DNA of 29,560 bases from CAYNQN01 sp964530525 (GCA_964530525.1 CAZHBH010000026.1:1-29560), one strand, 5' to 3'; shown: positions 1-8,637, counted from the stretch's first letter. The notes: a model not told the origin generated them from the sequence alone. Program-made: numbers and translations.

Positions 1-254
1 CCATCTTCGAGGCCACCCACGGCACCGCCCCCAAGTACGCCGGCCAGGACAAGGTGAACCCCGGTTCGGTGCTGCTGTCGGGCGTGCTCATGTTCGAGCA
101 CCTCGGGTGGCAGCAAGAGGCCGATGCCATCGTCGCGGCCCTCGAGGCCACCATCGCCGACAAGGTGGTCACCTACGACTTCGCCCGCCTCATGGACGGT
201 GCCACAGAGGTGAAGACCTCCGAGTTCGCCTCGGCGATCGTCGACCGCCTCTGA
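1..254 (+). CDS. icd: NADP-dependent isocitrate dehydrogenase, C-terminal end (partial)
   Basis: The 5' part lies outside the window; the reading frame enters at base 3 and stops with TGA at 252-254. Isocitrate dehydrogenase oxidatively decarboxylates isocitrate to 2-oxoglutarate in the TCA cycle, in the cytosol. The visible 83 residues contain ATHGTAPKYAGQDKVNPGS, the substrate/NADP-binding segment of the homodimeric E. coli-type enzyme, and the conserved tail with VTYDFARLMDG. This is not the 80-kDa monomeric type found in many actinobacteria. The product call is firm. A stable hairpin overlaps the stop codon. mdh and sdhCAB lie further along the window, so TCA-cycle genes are loosely grouped here. 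Confidence 0.95.
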   Translation, partial: IFEATHGTAPKYAGQDKVNPGSVLLSGVLMFEHLGWQQEADAIVAALEATIADKVVTYDFARLMDGATEVKTSEFASAIVDRL

Positions 255-273
255 CCAGGCTCCTGGCCTGGTC
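253..273 (+). terminator. Hairpin at the icd stop codon, probable terminator
   Basis: GACCAGGC (253-260) pairs perfectly with GCCTGGTC (266-273) around the loop TCCTG. The stem includes the last bases of the icd stop codon. A second smaller stem, CCCC-gagc-GGGG, follows closely. There is no U-run, as is common for terminators in high-GC actinobacteria. Confidence 0.55.
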
Positions 274-331
274 GAGCTCCCCGAGCGGGGGAACATCGGG
301 ATCCCGGCGGGGGTTCGCAGGTCGGTGACCG

Positions 332-337
332 TAGCTT
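332..337 (+). promoter_or_regulatory. Candidate -10 element for the ABC exporter operon
   Basis: TAGCTT fits the actinobacterial -10 consensus TANNNT and lies 16 nt before the TTG start at 354. It would give a 5' leader of only about 10 nt. No Shine-Dalgarno sequence is visible in that leader. The same hexamer occurs before dedA and the GH2 gene in this window. Inference from motif and spacing only. Confidence 0.4.
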
Positions 338-353
338 GGGGCGGTGATCTCCG

Positions 354-2213
354 TTGACTGAAGACGATCCCTCGCGGATCGCAGAGGGGGGACGGCGGGG
401 CCTGTTCGTGAGGGGCTTGCGCACCGTCCTGCGCCACGCCCGGCGCCAACCGATCACGTTCACCGTCAGCCTCGTCGGTGCCACCGCCTACGCCCTGGCA
501 TCGGTGGCCTCCACGGTGGTCCTGGGGAGGGTGACCAACGAAGCCCTGGCCCCCGCCTTCGACGGAGGGGTGGAGCGGTCGGTGCTGGTGCTCGCTGCGG
601 TGGCCATCTGGGTGGTGGCCCTGATCAGGGGCGGCTCGATCGTGCTGAGGCGCTACTTCGCCGCGCTCACCACCTTCGGGACGCAGGCACGGCTGCGTCG
701 TCAGGTGACCGATCACTACCTGGACGTTCCCCTGTCGTTCCACCGCGCCCGACCCACGGGCGAGCTCCTCGCCCGCGCCGACGCCGACGTGCTGGCGTCG
801 ACCGAGGTCCTCAACGCCCTGCCGTTCAGCGTCGGCGTGCTCGTGCTCGTCGTCGTGGCCGTCGTCAGCCTGGCGATGGTCGATCCGCTCCTCATGGTGG
901 TGGCGCTGCTGCTCTTCCCGACGCTGGCGGCCATCAACCGGCTCTACACCAACCGCATCCACCGTCCTGTGGCTGTGGTGCAGAGCCGAATAGCCGACGT
1001 GTCGAGCATCGCCCACGAGAGCTTCGACGGCGCCCTCACCGTGAAGACCCTTGGCAGAGCCGAAGCCGAGGTGGAGCGACTCGACGAAGCCGCCGCTCGG
1101 CTCCAGGAGTCCCGCATCGACGTGGGCCGCATCAGATCGGTGTTCGAGCCGATCATCGACGCTCTGCCCAACGTGGGAACGATCGTGCTCTTGGTGGTGG
1201 GCGCCTGGCAGATCAACGCCGGGAACCTCGACATCGGCGGTCTCGTCCAGGCGATGGCGCTGTTCGCGCTGCTCGCCATGCCCATGAGGATCACGGGCTT
1301 CTTCCTCCAGGAGCTTCCCCGTGCTGTCGTGGCCAGCGAGCGTTTGGAGGCCGTCCTGGCGGAGCCAGTCGCGCACAGACCCGAAGCACGCCACGAGCGC
1401 CCCCTGCCGTCGGGACCGCTTCCAGTGAGCTTCGAGGACGTGAGCTTCCGCTACGAGGACTCAGAAGAGGTGCTCCACGACGTGTCCGTCGAGGTGGCGG
1501 CGGGAGAGGTGGTCGCCCTCGTGGGGGCCACCGGCTCGGGGAAGACGACGCTTTGCGAGCTGCTGGTCCGCGCCGACGACCCGACAGCGGGATCTGTGCG
1601 CGTGGGGGGAGTGGACCTGCGCGACGTGCAACCAGGGGAGCTGAGGCGAGCTGTGGCCCTCGTGTTCCAAGAGGCCTTCCTCTTCGGCGCGACGGTGCGC
1701 GAGAACGTCACGCTCGGGGCCGTGGCAGGCGACGGCGAGGCGGCGGCCTCCGCCGTGTCCAACGACGGAGCCGCCAGGCAGGCGCCGTTGGTGCTCGGCG
1801 ACGACGAGGTGTGGCAGGCGCTGCGGGTCGCCCACGCCGACGGGTTCGTCGCAGCGCTGCCCGGCGGGCTGGATGCCGTAGTGGGCGAGCGGGGGGTGAC
1901 CCTCTCAGGGGGCCAGCGCCAACGGATCGCCCTGGCGAGGGCACTAGTGCGCCACCCGAGGGTCCTGGTGCTCGACGACGCGACCTCCGCCGTCGACCCC
2001 GTCGTGGAGGCGAGGATCCTCGAAGACCTCCGATCCGCCCTCGACATGACGACGCTGCTCGTGGCGCACCGCCTCTCCACGATCGCTCTGGCCGACAGGG
2101 TCGTGTTCCTGCGCGACGGCCGGGTGGAGGCATCCGGCTCGCACTCGGAGCTGCTCGCGCTCGAGTCCTACGCTGCGATCGCCCGGGCCTACGAGCAGGG
2201 GGAGGTGGCATGA
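354..2213 (+). CDS. ABC exporter half-transporter, subunit 1 (ATPase with permease domain)
   Basis: A 619-aa protein with an N-terminal six-helix type IV exporter domain (about residues 20-320) and a C-terminal ATPase domain. Walker A is GATGSGKT (391-398), the signature LSGGQ is 517-521, and the H-loop His is 572. Walker B reads LDDATS: Asp542 stands where the catalytic Glu normally is, so this subunit's own ATP site is degenerate. About 25 Ala/Asp/Gly-rich residues are inserted between the Q-loop region and the signature. The start is TTG at 354; no better start is in frame nearby. The stop overlaps the next gene's ATG (ATGA at 2210), and the two proteins should form a heterodimer in the cytoplasmic membrane. 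The substrate cannot be read from sequence; lipids or drugs are usual for the family. Confidence 0.9.
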   Translation: MTEDDPSRIAEGGRRGLFVRGLRTVLRHARRQPITFTVSLVGATAYALASVASTVVLGRVTNEALAPAFDGGVERSVLVLAAVAIWVVALIRGGSIVLRRYFAALTTFGTQARLRRQVTDHYLDVPLSFHRARPTGELLARADADVLASTEVLNALPFSVGVLVLVVVAVVSLAMVDPLLMVVALLLFPTLAAINRLYTNRIHRPVAVVQSRIADVSSIAHESFDGALTVKTLGRAEAEVERLDEAAARLQESRIDVGRIRSVFEPIIDALPNVGTIVLLVVGAWQINAGNLDIGGLVQAMALFALLAMPMRITGFFLQELPRAVVASERLEAVLAEPVAHRPEARHERPLPSGPLPVSFEDVSFRYEDSEEVLHDVSVEVAAGEVVALVGATGSGKTTLCELLVRADDPTAGSVRVGGVDLRDVQPGELRRAVALVFQEAFLFGATVRENVTLGAVAGDGEAAASAVSNDGAARQAPLVLGDDEVWQALRVAHADGFVAALPGGLDAVVGERGVTLSGGQRQRIALARALVRHPRVLVLDDATSAVDPVVEARILEDLRSALDMTTLLVAHRLSTIALADRVVFLRDGRVEASGSHSELLALESYAAIARAYEQGEVA

Positions 2214-4111
2214 GCTCGCCGGTGGAACCTCCCGAAGGGGCCCCCCACGATCGTCCCGACGCAGGCACCGAGGGGCGGTCCCACGAGGGGCGGCCGAGCG
2301 ACGACGGGCTCTCCGAGGAGGCGGGCGGTGGTTCGGGCGCCATGTCGGTGCTGCGTCGTGGCCTGCGGGCGACCCCGGTGCTGCGTCGTGGCCTGATGCT
2401 CACCGTGGGCATGGCCGTGTCCGTCGCGGTCGGCCGCATCGTGGTTCCGGTGCTAATCCAGCAGATCCTCGACAGGGGTGTCACGGGACCGCAGGGCTTC
2501 CAGCCGGCGTTCATCCTGTGGGCGTCGGCGGTGGCGCTGCTGGTGGTGGTCGTGGTGGCGGTCGGTGCACGCTTCACCTACTTGCGCCTGGTGATCACGG
2601 CGGAGGACGTGCTGCGTCGCCTGCGGGTGCAGGCCTTCGAGCGCGTCCACCAGCTCTCGGTGGCCGATCACGACGAGACCCGCCGGGGAACGCTCACGTC
2701 CAGGGTGACCAGCGACGTCGAGACCATCGCTCGGTTCGCCCAGTGGGGTGGCGTGGCGTGGATCGTCGACACCGTCGTGATCGTCGGGGTGGTCGCGGTG
2801 ATGTTCGCCTACAGCTGGCAGCTCGCCCTCGTCACCGTGGCCGTCTTCGCCCCGATGCTGCCGATACTGCGAGCCCTGCAGAGGAGGCAGCTGCGGGCCT
2901 ACGACGCGGTGCGAACCCGCGTCGGCGAGACGTTGTCGGAGGTGTCCGAGAGCGTCATGGGGGCGAGCGTCATACGTGCCTACGGCACGGAGGCCGCCAC
3001 CCGCCGCCGGCTCCACGGCGCCATCGGCCGCCAGTACCGGGCCGAGCGCAGAGCCGCTCGGTACTTCAGCATGATGTTCCCGCTGGGCGACTCCTTCGGT
3101 GGTGCGGCGCTCGCGCTGGTCGTGGTGATCGGCGCCTGGTGGGGTCCTGGGTGGGGCCTGGAGCTGGGCACCTTGGTGGCCTTCCTGTTCCTGGTGGCGT
3201 TGCTGCAGGGTCCGATCGCCGAGCTGGCCGAGATACTCGACCAGACCCAGACGGCCCTCGCGGGATGGCGCAAGGTGCTCGACGTCCTCGACATGGATCC
3301 CGACGTCGTCGAGCCCACCTCGGGCGTGGCCCTGCCCTCAGGCCCCGTCGAGGTGCGCGCCGAGGCGATGTCGTTCGTCTACCGGGGGACGACCCGCCCA
3401 GCGCTGGCCGACGTGGACGTCACGATCCCCGCTGGCGCCGCGGTGGCCGTGGTAGGCGAGACGGGCTCGGGCAAGACCACCTTCGCGAAGCTCCTCTGCC
3501 GCCTGTCGGATCCCACGTCCGGCCGCATCGTCGTGGCTGGCACCGACCTGCGCGAGGTGGCTCCCGAGTCGCGGCGAGCGGCCATCCGCATGGTCCCGCA
3601 GGACGGTTTCCTGTTCGACACCACCGTGCAGAACAACGTGCTCATGGGCGCTCCGGCCGAGGAGCTGCCGTTGTCGGCTCCCGCCCGCAACAACATCGTG
3701 CGACGAGCCTTCGAGTCGCTCGGCCTGAGCGATTGGGTGGAGAGGTTGCCCGAGGGCTTGGAGACCAAGGTGGGTGAGCGGGGCAGCCGCCTGTCCGTGG
3801 GGGAGCGACAGCTCGTCGCCCTCACCCGTGTCCAGCTGGCCAACCCGGGCTTGCTGGTCCTCGACGAGGCAACCTCGTCTGTCGACCCCGAGACCGAGCG
3901 AGCCCTCGCCACAGCCCTGGCGCACCTGACGCGAGGTCGCACCACCGTCACCATCGCCCACCGCCTAGCCACAGCGGAGTCGGCCGACTTCGTCCTGGTG
4001 TTCGACGGCGGCAACCTCGTCCAGCGCGGCACCCACGCCGAGCTGCTGTCCCAGCCCGGCCGCTACCACGACCTCCACGACTCCTGGCTCGGCGCCATCA
4101 GGAGCGCGTGA
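2210..4111 (+). CDS. ABC exporter half-transporter, subunit 2 (ATPase with permease domain)
   Basis: A 633-aa partner of the preceding half-transporter, starting at the ATG in the ATGA overlap. A charged, Pro/Gly-rich cytoplasmic tail of about 45 residues precedes six membrane helices (about 55-330), then the ATPase domain. Walker A is GETGSGKT (416-423), Walker B is LDEATS with the catalytic Glu553 intact, and the H-loop is His584. The signature is LSVGE (528-532) rather than LSGGQ. In heterodimeric exporters this altered signature faces the partner's degenerate Walker B, while this subunit's intact Glu faces the partner's canonical LSGGQ. The sequence therefore predicts one active and one degenerate ATP site. 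A 10-residue tandem duplication (VLRRGL repeated) lies just before the first helix. Substrate unknown. Confidence 0.9.
   Translation: MSSPVEPPEGAPHDRPDAGTEGRSHEGRPSDDGLSEEAGGGSGAMSVLRRGLRATPVLRRGLMLTVGMAVSVAVGRIVVPVLIQQILDRGVTGPQGFQPAFILWASAVALLVVVVVAVGARFTYLRLVITAEDVLRRLRVQAFERVHQLSVADHDETRRGTLTSRVTSDVETIARFAQWGGVAWIVDTVVIVGVVAVMFAYSWQLALVTVAVFAPMLPILRALQRRQLRAYDAVRTRVGETLSEVSESVMGASVIRAYGTEAATRRRLHGAIGRQYRAERRAARYFSMMFPLGDSFGGAALALVVVIGAWWGPGWGLELGTLVAFLFLVALLQGPIAELAEILDQTQTALAGWRKVLDVLDMDPDVVEPTSGVALPSGPVEVRAEAMSFVYRGTTRPALADVDVTIPAGAAVAVVGETGSGKTTFAKLLCRLSDPTSGRIVVAGTDLREVAPESRRAAIRMVPQDGFLFDTTVQNNVLMGAPAEELPLSAPARNNIVRRAFESLGLSDWVERLPEGLETKVGERGSRLSVGERQLVALTRVQLANPGLLVLDEATSSVDPETERALATALAHLTRGRTTVTIAHRLATAESADFVLVFDGGNLVQRGTHAELLSQPGRYHDLHDSWLGAIRSA
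2346..2395 (+). repeat. 20-bp perfect direct repeat within ABC subunit 2
   Basis: CGGTGCTGCGTCGTGGCCTG occurs at 2346-2365 and again at 2376-2395, a 30-bp period. It encodes a repeated VLRRGL decapeptide at the boundary between the cytoplasmic tail and the first membrane helix. The repeat is in frame. Confidence 0.9.
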
Positions 4112-4130
4112 TCTGGGAGGCTGGGACTCG

Positions 4131-4418
4131 ATGCCGAAGCGGTTCCAGCGTTCGAGGCGCAAGGGGTCGCACCTCCCCGAGGGTGTGCTGGTGGTGACGC
4201 GGCCCACGAAGTGGGGGAACCCGCACCCGTTGTCCCTGGGCCGGGCGGAGGCGGTGCGTCGCTACCGAGAGGATCTGTTCGAGGGGCGCCTGGGGATCAC
4301 GGTGCAAGACGTGAAGCGCGAGCTGAGGGGCCGGGACCTCGCTTGCTACTGCCCCCTCGACGGGCCATGCCACGCCGACGTGCTGATCGAGGTGGCCAAC
4401 GAAGACCGGGTGCCATGA
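4131..4418 (+). CDS. DUF4326 domain protein
   Basis: A 95-aa protein that matches the DUF4326 family along its whole length. It has the N-terminal VVTRPTKWGNPHPL segment and the C-terminal cysteine motif ACYCPLDGPCHADVL (Cys72, Cys74, Cys80, His81). The function of the family is not established. The Cys/His cluster could bind a metal, but that is inference. A GGAG ribosome site lies about 10 nt before the ATG, 19 nt after the ABC exporter stop. Its TGA overlaps the next start (ATGA at 4415), so it is likely translationally coupled to a VIT-family metal transporter. Small DUF4326 proteins are common in phages and bacteria; nothing here suggests a prophage. Confidence 0.8.
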   Translation: MPKRFQRSRRKGSHLPEGVLVVTRPTKWGNPHPLSLGRAEAVRRYREDLFEGRLGITVQDVKRELRGRDLACYCPLDGPCHADVLIEVANEDRVP

Positions 4419-5188
4419 GGCGCTGGCTTCAATCGGGTGGGCCTCGCAGGTCGGGGGACCAGGCCCGCCAGAGCGCGAAGTCGCCGCCCGTCCACGCCCA
4501 CGGTGACATGGGCTCTGTGACCGCTCGCCTCAACTGGCTGCGTGCCGGAGTGCTGGGAGCCAACGACGGGATCATCTCGACCGCCGGCCTGGTTATCGGC
4601 GTAGCAGCCGCCTCCACCAGTGCCAGCGAGATCGCCACCGCAGGCACGGCGGGACTGGTTGCTGGCGCCATCTCCATGGCGCTGGGCGAGTACGTCTCGG
4701 TGAGCTCCCAGCGTGATTCCGAGAGGTCGCTCATCGAGCTGGAACGACTCGACCTCGAGACGATGCCCGAAGTGGAGCGCGACGAGCTCGTCGAGAACCT
4801 GCGTGAGCGCGGCCTCAGCGAGAAGCTGGCGGTGGCGGTCGCCGACGAGCTGAGCGAGACCGACGACGCCCTGCGCACCCACCTCGACGTTGAGTTCGGG
4901 ATCAGGCAGGAAGAGCTGGCCAACCCCTGGGCAGCGGGTGCCGCATCGGCGCTCGCGTTCTCGGTCGGCGCGGCCCTCCCGCTCGTGGCGATCTTGCTCG
5001 CCCCAGCCCCTTCGCGCATCCCGGTGACCGTGGGCGCCGTGATCATCGCCCTGCTGATCACGGGCGTGGCGAGCGCTCGGCTCGGAAACGCCCCCAAGGG
5101 CGCAGCAGTGGTTCGGCTCGTGGTGGGCGGGATGGCGGCCATGGCCGTGACCTTCGGCATCGGATACCTGCTGGGCGCGGCGATCTAG
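4415..5188 (+). CDS. VIT1/CCC1-family iron/manganese transporter
   Basis: A 257-aa membrane protein of the VIT1/CCC1 family, which exports Fe2+ or Mn2+ from the cytosol. The diagnostic first helix LNWLRAGVLGANDGIIST (about 39-56) includes Asp51 of the transport path, and helix 2 carries GAISMALGEYVSVSSQRDSE. A charged Glu-rich cytoplasmic segment follows (about 108-165), corresponding to the family's metal-binding domain, then three more helices, ending at GIGYLLGAAI. The ATG at 4415 overlaps the DUF4326 stop. The alternative ATG at 4508 would drop a His-containing N-terminal stretch (PPVHAHGD) that resembles the pre-helix region of relatives as I remember them. The family call is firm; whether Fe or Mn is the ion cannot be told. 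Confidence 0.87.
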   Translation: MRRWLQSGGPRRSGDQARQSAKSPPVHAHGDMGSVTARLNWLRAGVLGANDGIISTAGLVIGVAAASTSASEIATAGTAGLVAGAISMALGEYVSVSSQRDSERSLIELERLDLETMPEVERDELVENLRERGLSEKLAVAVADELSETDDALRTHLDVEFGIRQEELANPWAAGAASALAFSVGAALPLVAILLAPAPSRIPVTVGAVIIALLITGVASARLGNAPKGAAVVRLVVGGMAAMAVTFGIGYLLGAAI

Positions 5189-5242
5189 GAGTCGACGATC
5201 GCCAGGCAGCGGCCGGGTTTCTTGGCCCTCAACGGGCGGAAC

Positions 5243-5248
5243 TAGATT
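5243..5248 (+). promoter_or_regulatory. Candidate -10 element for mdh
   Basis: TAGATT fits TANNNT and lies 31 nt before the mdh GTG. A GGAGGA ribosome-binding site at 5269-5274 sits 5 nt before the start. The 91-nt gap after the VIT gene is the only room for a promoter. Confidence 0.45.
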
Positions 5249-5279
5249 CGGGAGGAGTCGAGCTCAGCGGAGGAACCCA

Positions 5280-6266
5280 GTGAAAGAACCCGTTCGCGTC
5301 GCAGTAACCGGTGCAGCAGGCCAGATCGGATACAGCCTGCTCTTCCGGATCGCCAGCGGGCAGATGCTGGGAGCGGACCAACCCGTCATCCTCCAGCTGC
5401 TGGAGATCACGCCGGCCCTCGACACGCTGCGCGGGGTGGGGATGGAGCTGCACGACTGCGCCTTCCCGCTCTTGTACGGGATCACCGAGACCGACGACGC
5501 CGAGGAGGCGTTCGAGGGCGTGAACTACGCCCTACTGGTGGGCTCCCGCCCGCGCTCGAAGGGCATGGAGCGCAAGGACCTCCTGGAGGCCAACGGCGCC
5601 ATCTTCACGGCACAGGGCAGGGCCCTCAACGCCCACGCGGCCAGCGACGTGAAGGTGCTCGTCGTGGGCAACCCGGCGAACACGAACTGCCTCATCGCCA
5701 TGAGCAACGCCCCGGACATCCCCAACGAGCGGTTCACGGCGATGACAAGGCTCGACCACCACAGGGCCAAGACCCAGCTGGCCCAGAAGGTCGGCGCCAC
5801 GGTCAACGACATCCGCCACATGACCATCTGGGGCAACCACTCCTCGACCCTCTACCCCGACCTGTTCAACTGCGAGGTCTGGGACAAGAACGCCGCAGAG
5901 CTGGTGGGTGACGAGTCGTGGATCGGCGACGAGTTCATCCCCGCAGTCCAGCAGCGCGGGGCCAAGATCATCGAGGCGCGAGGCCTCTCGAGCGCTGCTT
6001 CCGCAGCCCACGCCGCCATAGAGCACGTCCGCGACTGGGTGCACGGAACGCCCGCGGACGACTGGGTGAGCATGGCCGTGCGGTCCGACGGCAGCTACGG
6101 GGTCCCCGAGGGCCTCATCTCCTCGTTCCCCGTCACCTGCGCCGACGGGAGCTACGAGATAGTCCAAGGGCTGGAGATCGGCGACTTCTCGAGACCACGC
6201 ATCGACGCCACGGTCAACGAGCTGGTCGAAGAGCGCGACACGGTCGTCGAGCTCGACCTCATCTGA
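5280..6266 (+). CDS. mdh: Malate dehydrogenase (NAD-dependent)
   Basis: A 328-aa cytosolic enzyme that interconverts malate and oxaloacetate in the TCA cycle. The N-terminal Rossmann motif TGAAGQIG is at residues 10-17, substrate-binding arginines lie in SRPRSKGMER (about 89-98), and the proton relay is Asp159 (RLDHHR) with His187 (WGNHS). Length and the motif MELHDCAFPLL match the group 2 MDH family (about 325-330 aa), not the LDH-like type. The GTG start is fixed by GGAGGA 5 nt upstream and by the family N-terminus VRVAVTGAAG. It is probably transcribed alone: it has its own -10 candidate and the next gene is convergent. Confidence 0.97.
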   Translation: MKEPVRVAVTGAAGQIGYSLLFRIASGQMLGADQPVILQLLEITPALDTLRGVGMELHDCAFPLLYGITETDDAEEAFEGVNYALLVGSRPRSKGMERKDLLEANGAIFTAQGRALNAHAASDVKVLVVGNPANTNCLIAMSNAPDIPNERFTAMTRLDHHRAKTQLAQKVGATVNDIRHMTIWGNHSSTLYPDLFNCEVWDKNAAELVGDESWIGDEFIPAVQQRGAKIIEARGLSSAASAAHAAIEHVRDWVHGTPADDWVSMAVRSDGSYGVPEGLISSFPVTCADGSYEIVQGLEIGDFSRPRIDATVNELVEERDTVVELDLI

Positions 6267-6303
6267 GCAGCCTCCGCAACCGACCCCCTGCCCTCGGCGG
6301 CCC

Positions 6304-6319
6304 GTGAGCTCCCGCTCAC
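6304..6319. terminator. Small hairpin between convergent mdh and sulfatase genes
   Basis: GTGAGC (6304-6309) pairs with GCTCAC (6314-6319) around TCCC. It overlaps the sulfatase stop codon and lies 38 nt after the mdh stop. A 6-bp stem without a U-run is weak evidence for a terminator. Confidence 0.3.
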
Positions 6320-8622
6320 TGGCTGGTGACAGCGCCTAGCGCCTCGGCGAGGGGATCGACCACCGCGTCGCCGTCCACCTCCACCACCACCGGCGAGAGG
6401 CCACCTGTGAACCGGGCAGGAGCCGACACGTCGTCGGTCACCGCCGGTGAGGCGGTCCAGCCACAGCAGAGGCCGGCTCCGGTTAGCGAGAAGCGGATCC
6501 ATGTGAAGGAGGGAACCTCGCCCGACCCCACGAGTGCGCCGTCGACGAGCAGCTCCACCAACCGGGGCGCATCCGGTGAGCGCCCGTACCGCATCTCGAT
6601 CTCGTGCGATCCGGCGGGAACCGCCTCCGATCCCGCCACCCGGGTGTTCTCCCGACCGCTCAGGTTGTGCACGTACGTCGGGCGCCCGTGCGAGTCCAGG
6701 TAGAGGATCCATCCTCCCAGCACAGATCCCTGAGACAGGATCGTCCCCGTCGCGGGTCCGTCGGCGGGCACCGTCACGACCGCCCTAACCACGTGAGAGC
6801 GGTTCTTCACGTTCACGGCCACGGCTTCGGGAACCATCGCGGAGTGGGGGTGGTAGACGTAGCGCCTTCGTGGCCGCACCGTCGGAGGGCGGGACAGGAC
6901 CATGTCGGAGAAGGGTCGGTTGTCGATCGGCAGAACCTGGTGGCGCTCGGCCTCTGACCACCAAAGGTCCACCATGTCGCGCAGCCGCTCCGGCTCGCTA
7001 CCCGCCCGGTCGTCGCACTCGGTCGGGTCGTTCCTGACGTCGTAGAGCTCCCATCGAACCCGGTCGAGGCCGGGCTCGTCGTCCTGGATGGGGTGGTAGG
7101 CGACCGCCTTCCAGCCGTCGTGGTAGATGGCTCGGCAACCGAGCATCTCGTAGTACTGCGTGGTGTGCAGGTCCGGGCCGTCGGCTCGGTCGAGGGTGGG
7201 CAGGAAGCTGAGGCCCTCCAGCGGTCGTTGAGCCACCCCCCTCACCTCCGTGGGCATGTCGATGCCTGCGGCCTCCAGCACGGTGGGCACGATGTCGATG
7301 GCGTGCACGTACTGGTGGCGAACCCCAGGACCACCGGGGCCAGGGTCGCTCTGCCGAAGCCGTCGGGGCCAAGACACGACGAGCGGGTCGGCGATCCCTC
7401 CTTCGTGCACCTCCCTCTTCCAGCGCCGGAATGGCGTGTTGCCCGCTACGGCCCAGCCCCATGGGTAGTTGGCGTGCACGCGGGGACCACCGATCTCGTC
7501 GAGCCGATGCCAGGCCTCGTCCACCGACTGCGGCACCACGTTCCACGAGCGCACGTCGTTGAGCGACCCGATGGGCCCTCCCTCGGAGCTCGCACCGTTG
7601 TCCGACAGCACGATCACCATGGTGTCGTCGGCCTCGCCGGTGGAGGCGATGTGGGCGAGCAGACGCCCGATGTGGTGATCGGTGTGCGAGAGGAAGCCAG
7701 CGAAGGCCTCCATGTAGCGAGCGAACACGGCTCGCTCCCGATCCGACAGGGACTCCCACGCGGGGACCCAGTCGGGTCGAGGTGACAGGAGGGTTCCCGG
7801 CGGGACCAGGCCCCGTTCGATCTGCCGTGCCAGGGCCTGCTCTCGCCACACGTCCCAGCCCTGGTCGAAGGAGCCCCTGTAGCGCTCGATCCACTCCCGC
7901 GGGGCCTGGTGCGGCGAGTGGCAGGCACCCGTGGACAGGTAGAGGAAGAAGGGCTTGTCGACGTCGACGTGGCGGAGATCTCGATGGAACTCGATGCAGC
8001 GATCCACCAGGTCCTCGGTGAGGTGGTAGCCCTCTTCCACCGATCGAGGGGGCAGCACCTGGTGGCTGTCGTGCACGAGGGCGGGGGCTCCCTGGTGCGT
8101 CTCGCCGTCGAAGAAGCCGTAGAAGCGCTCGAAGCCCCTGCTCAAGGGCCAGCGCTCCCTGCTCGCCCCCAGGTGGCACTCGTCTTCGGGGGTGAGGTGC
8201 CACTTGCCCACCGCCCACGCGGCGTAGCCGTGCATCGTGAGGACCTCGGGGAGCATGGCCACGGAGCGGGGGATGCGGGCGTCGTAGCCCGGGAAGCCCG
8301 TCGCCAGCTGGATGATGCGGCCCATGCCCGCCGTGTGGTGGTTGCGACCGGTCAGCACGCACGCCCGGGTCGGGGAGCACATCGAGGTCGTGTGGAAGTT
8401 CGAGTACTGGGCGCCCCCGGCGGCGAGGGCGTCGAGGTGGGGCGTCGCGATGTCCGATCCGTAGCCACCGAGCTGGGCGTAGCCCACGTCGTCCAGGACG
8501 ACCACCACCACGTTGGGAGCCGAATCGGCCGCTCGGGCAGCCTCAGGCCAGCGCGGTTCGGCGTCCCAGTGGTAGCGGGCGATCCTTCCCTCGAACTCCC
8601 CTGGCTCCATGCTCTTGTCCAT
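6316..8622 (-). CDS. Type I sulfatase (arylsulfatase, AtsA/AtsD-like)
   Basis: A 768-aa sulfatase of the alkaline phosphatase superfamily, hydrolysing sulfate esters. Metal-binding Asp44-Asp45 are in VVVLDDVGY. The active-site motif CSPTR (Cys82-Arg86) is the C-x-P-x-R signature whose Cys is converted to formylglycine. TGRNHH and GKWHLTPEDE follow, and VIVLSDNGASSEGG is the second metal site. The length and a C-terminal beta-rich region of about 200 residues resemble mycobacterial AtsD. No signal peptide is visible, suggesting a cytosolic enzyme. ATG 8622 follows GGCGGGGG almost directly; ATG 8610 (MEPGEF) is an equally possible start. It lies 15 nt after the DNA glycosylase gene, so probably the last gene of that transcript. 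The natural substrate is unknown. Confidence 0.92.
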   Translation of the reverse strand: MDKSMEPGEFEGRIARYHWDAEPRWPEAARAADSAPNVVVVVLDDVGYAQLGGYGSDIATPHLDALAAGGAQYSNFHTTSMCSPTRACVLTGRNHHTAGMGRIIQLATGFPGYDARIPRSVAMLPEVLTMHGYAAWAVGKWHLTPEDECHLGASRERWPLSRGFERFYGFFDGETHQGAPALVHDSHQVLPPRSVEEGYHLTEDLVDRCIEFHRDLRHVDVDKPFFLYLSTGACHSPHQAPREWIERYRGSFDQGWDVWREQALARQIERGLVPPGTLLSPRPDWVPAWESLSDRERAVFARYMEAFAGFLSHTDHHIGRLLAHIASTGEADDTMVIVLSDNGASSEGGPIGSLNDVRSWNVVPQSVDEAWHRLDEIGGPRVHANYPWGWAVAGNTPFRRWKREVHEGGIADPLVVSWPRRLRQSDPGPGGPGVRHQYVHAIDIVPTVLEAAGIDMPTEVRGVAQRPLEGLSFLPTLDRADGPDLHTTQYYEMLGCRAIYHDGWKAVAYHPIQDDEPGLDRVRWELYDVRNDPTECDDRAGSEPERLRDMVDLWWSEAERHQVLPIDNRPFSDMVLSRPPTVRPRRRYVYHPHSAMVPEAVAVNVKNRSHVVRAVVTVPADGPATGTILSQGSVLGGWILYLDSHGRPTYVHNLSGRENTRVAGSEAVPAGSHEIEMRYGRSPDAPRLVELLVDGALVGSGEVPSFTWIRFSLTGAGLCCGWTASPAVTDDVSAPARFTGGLSPVVVEVDGDAVVDPLAEALGAVTSQ

Positions 8623-8637
8623 CCCCCGCCGAAGGCG

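Noticed and set aside
5209..5227. A GGCC...GGCC hairpin after the VIT gene as a terminator
   Set aside because: The stem is only about 4 bp with a long loop, too weak to call.
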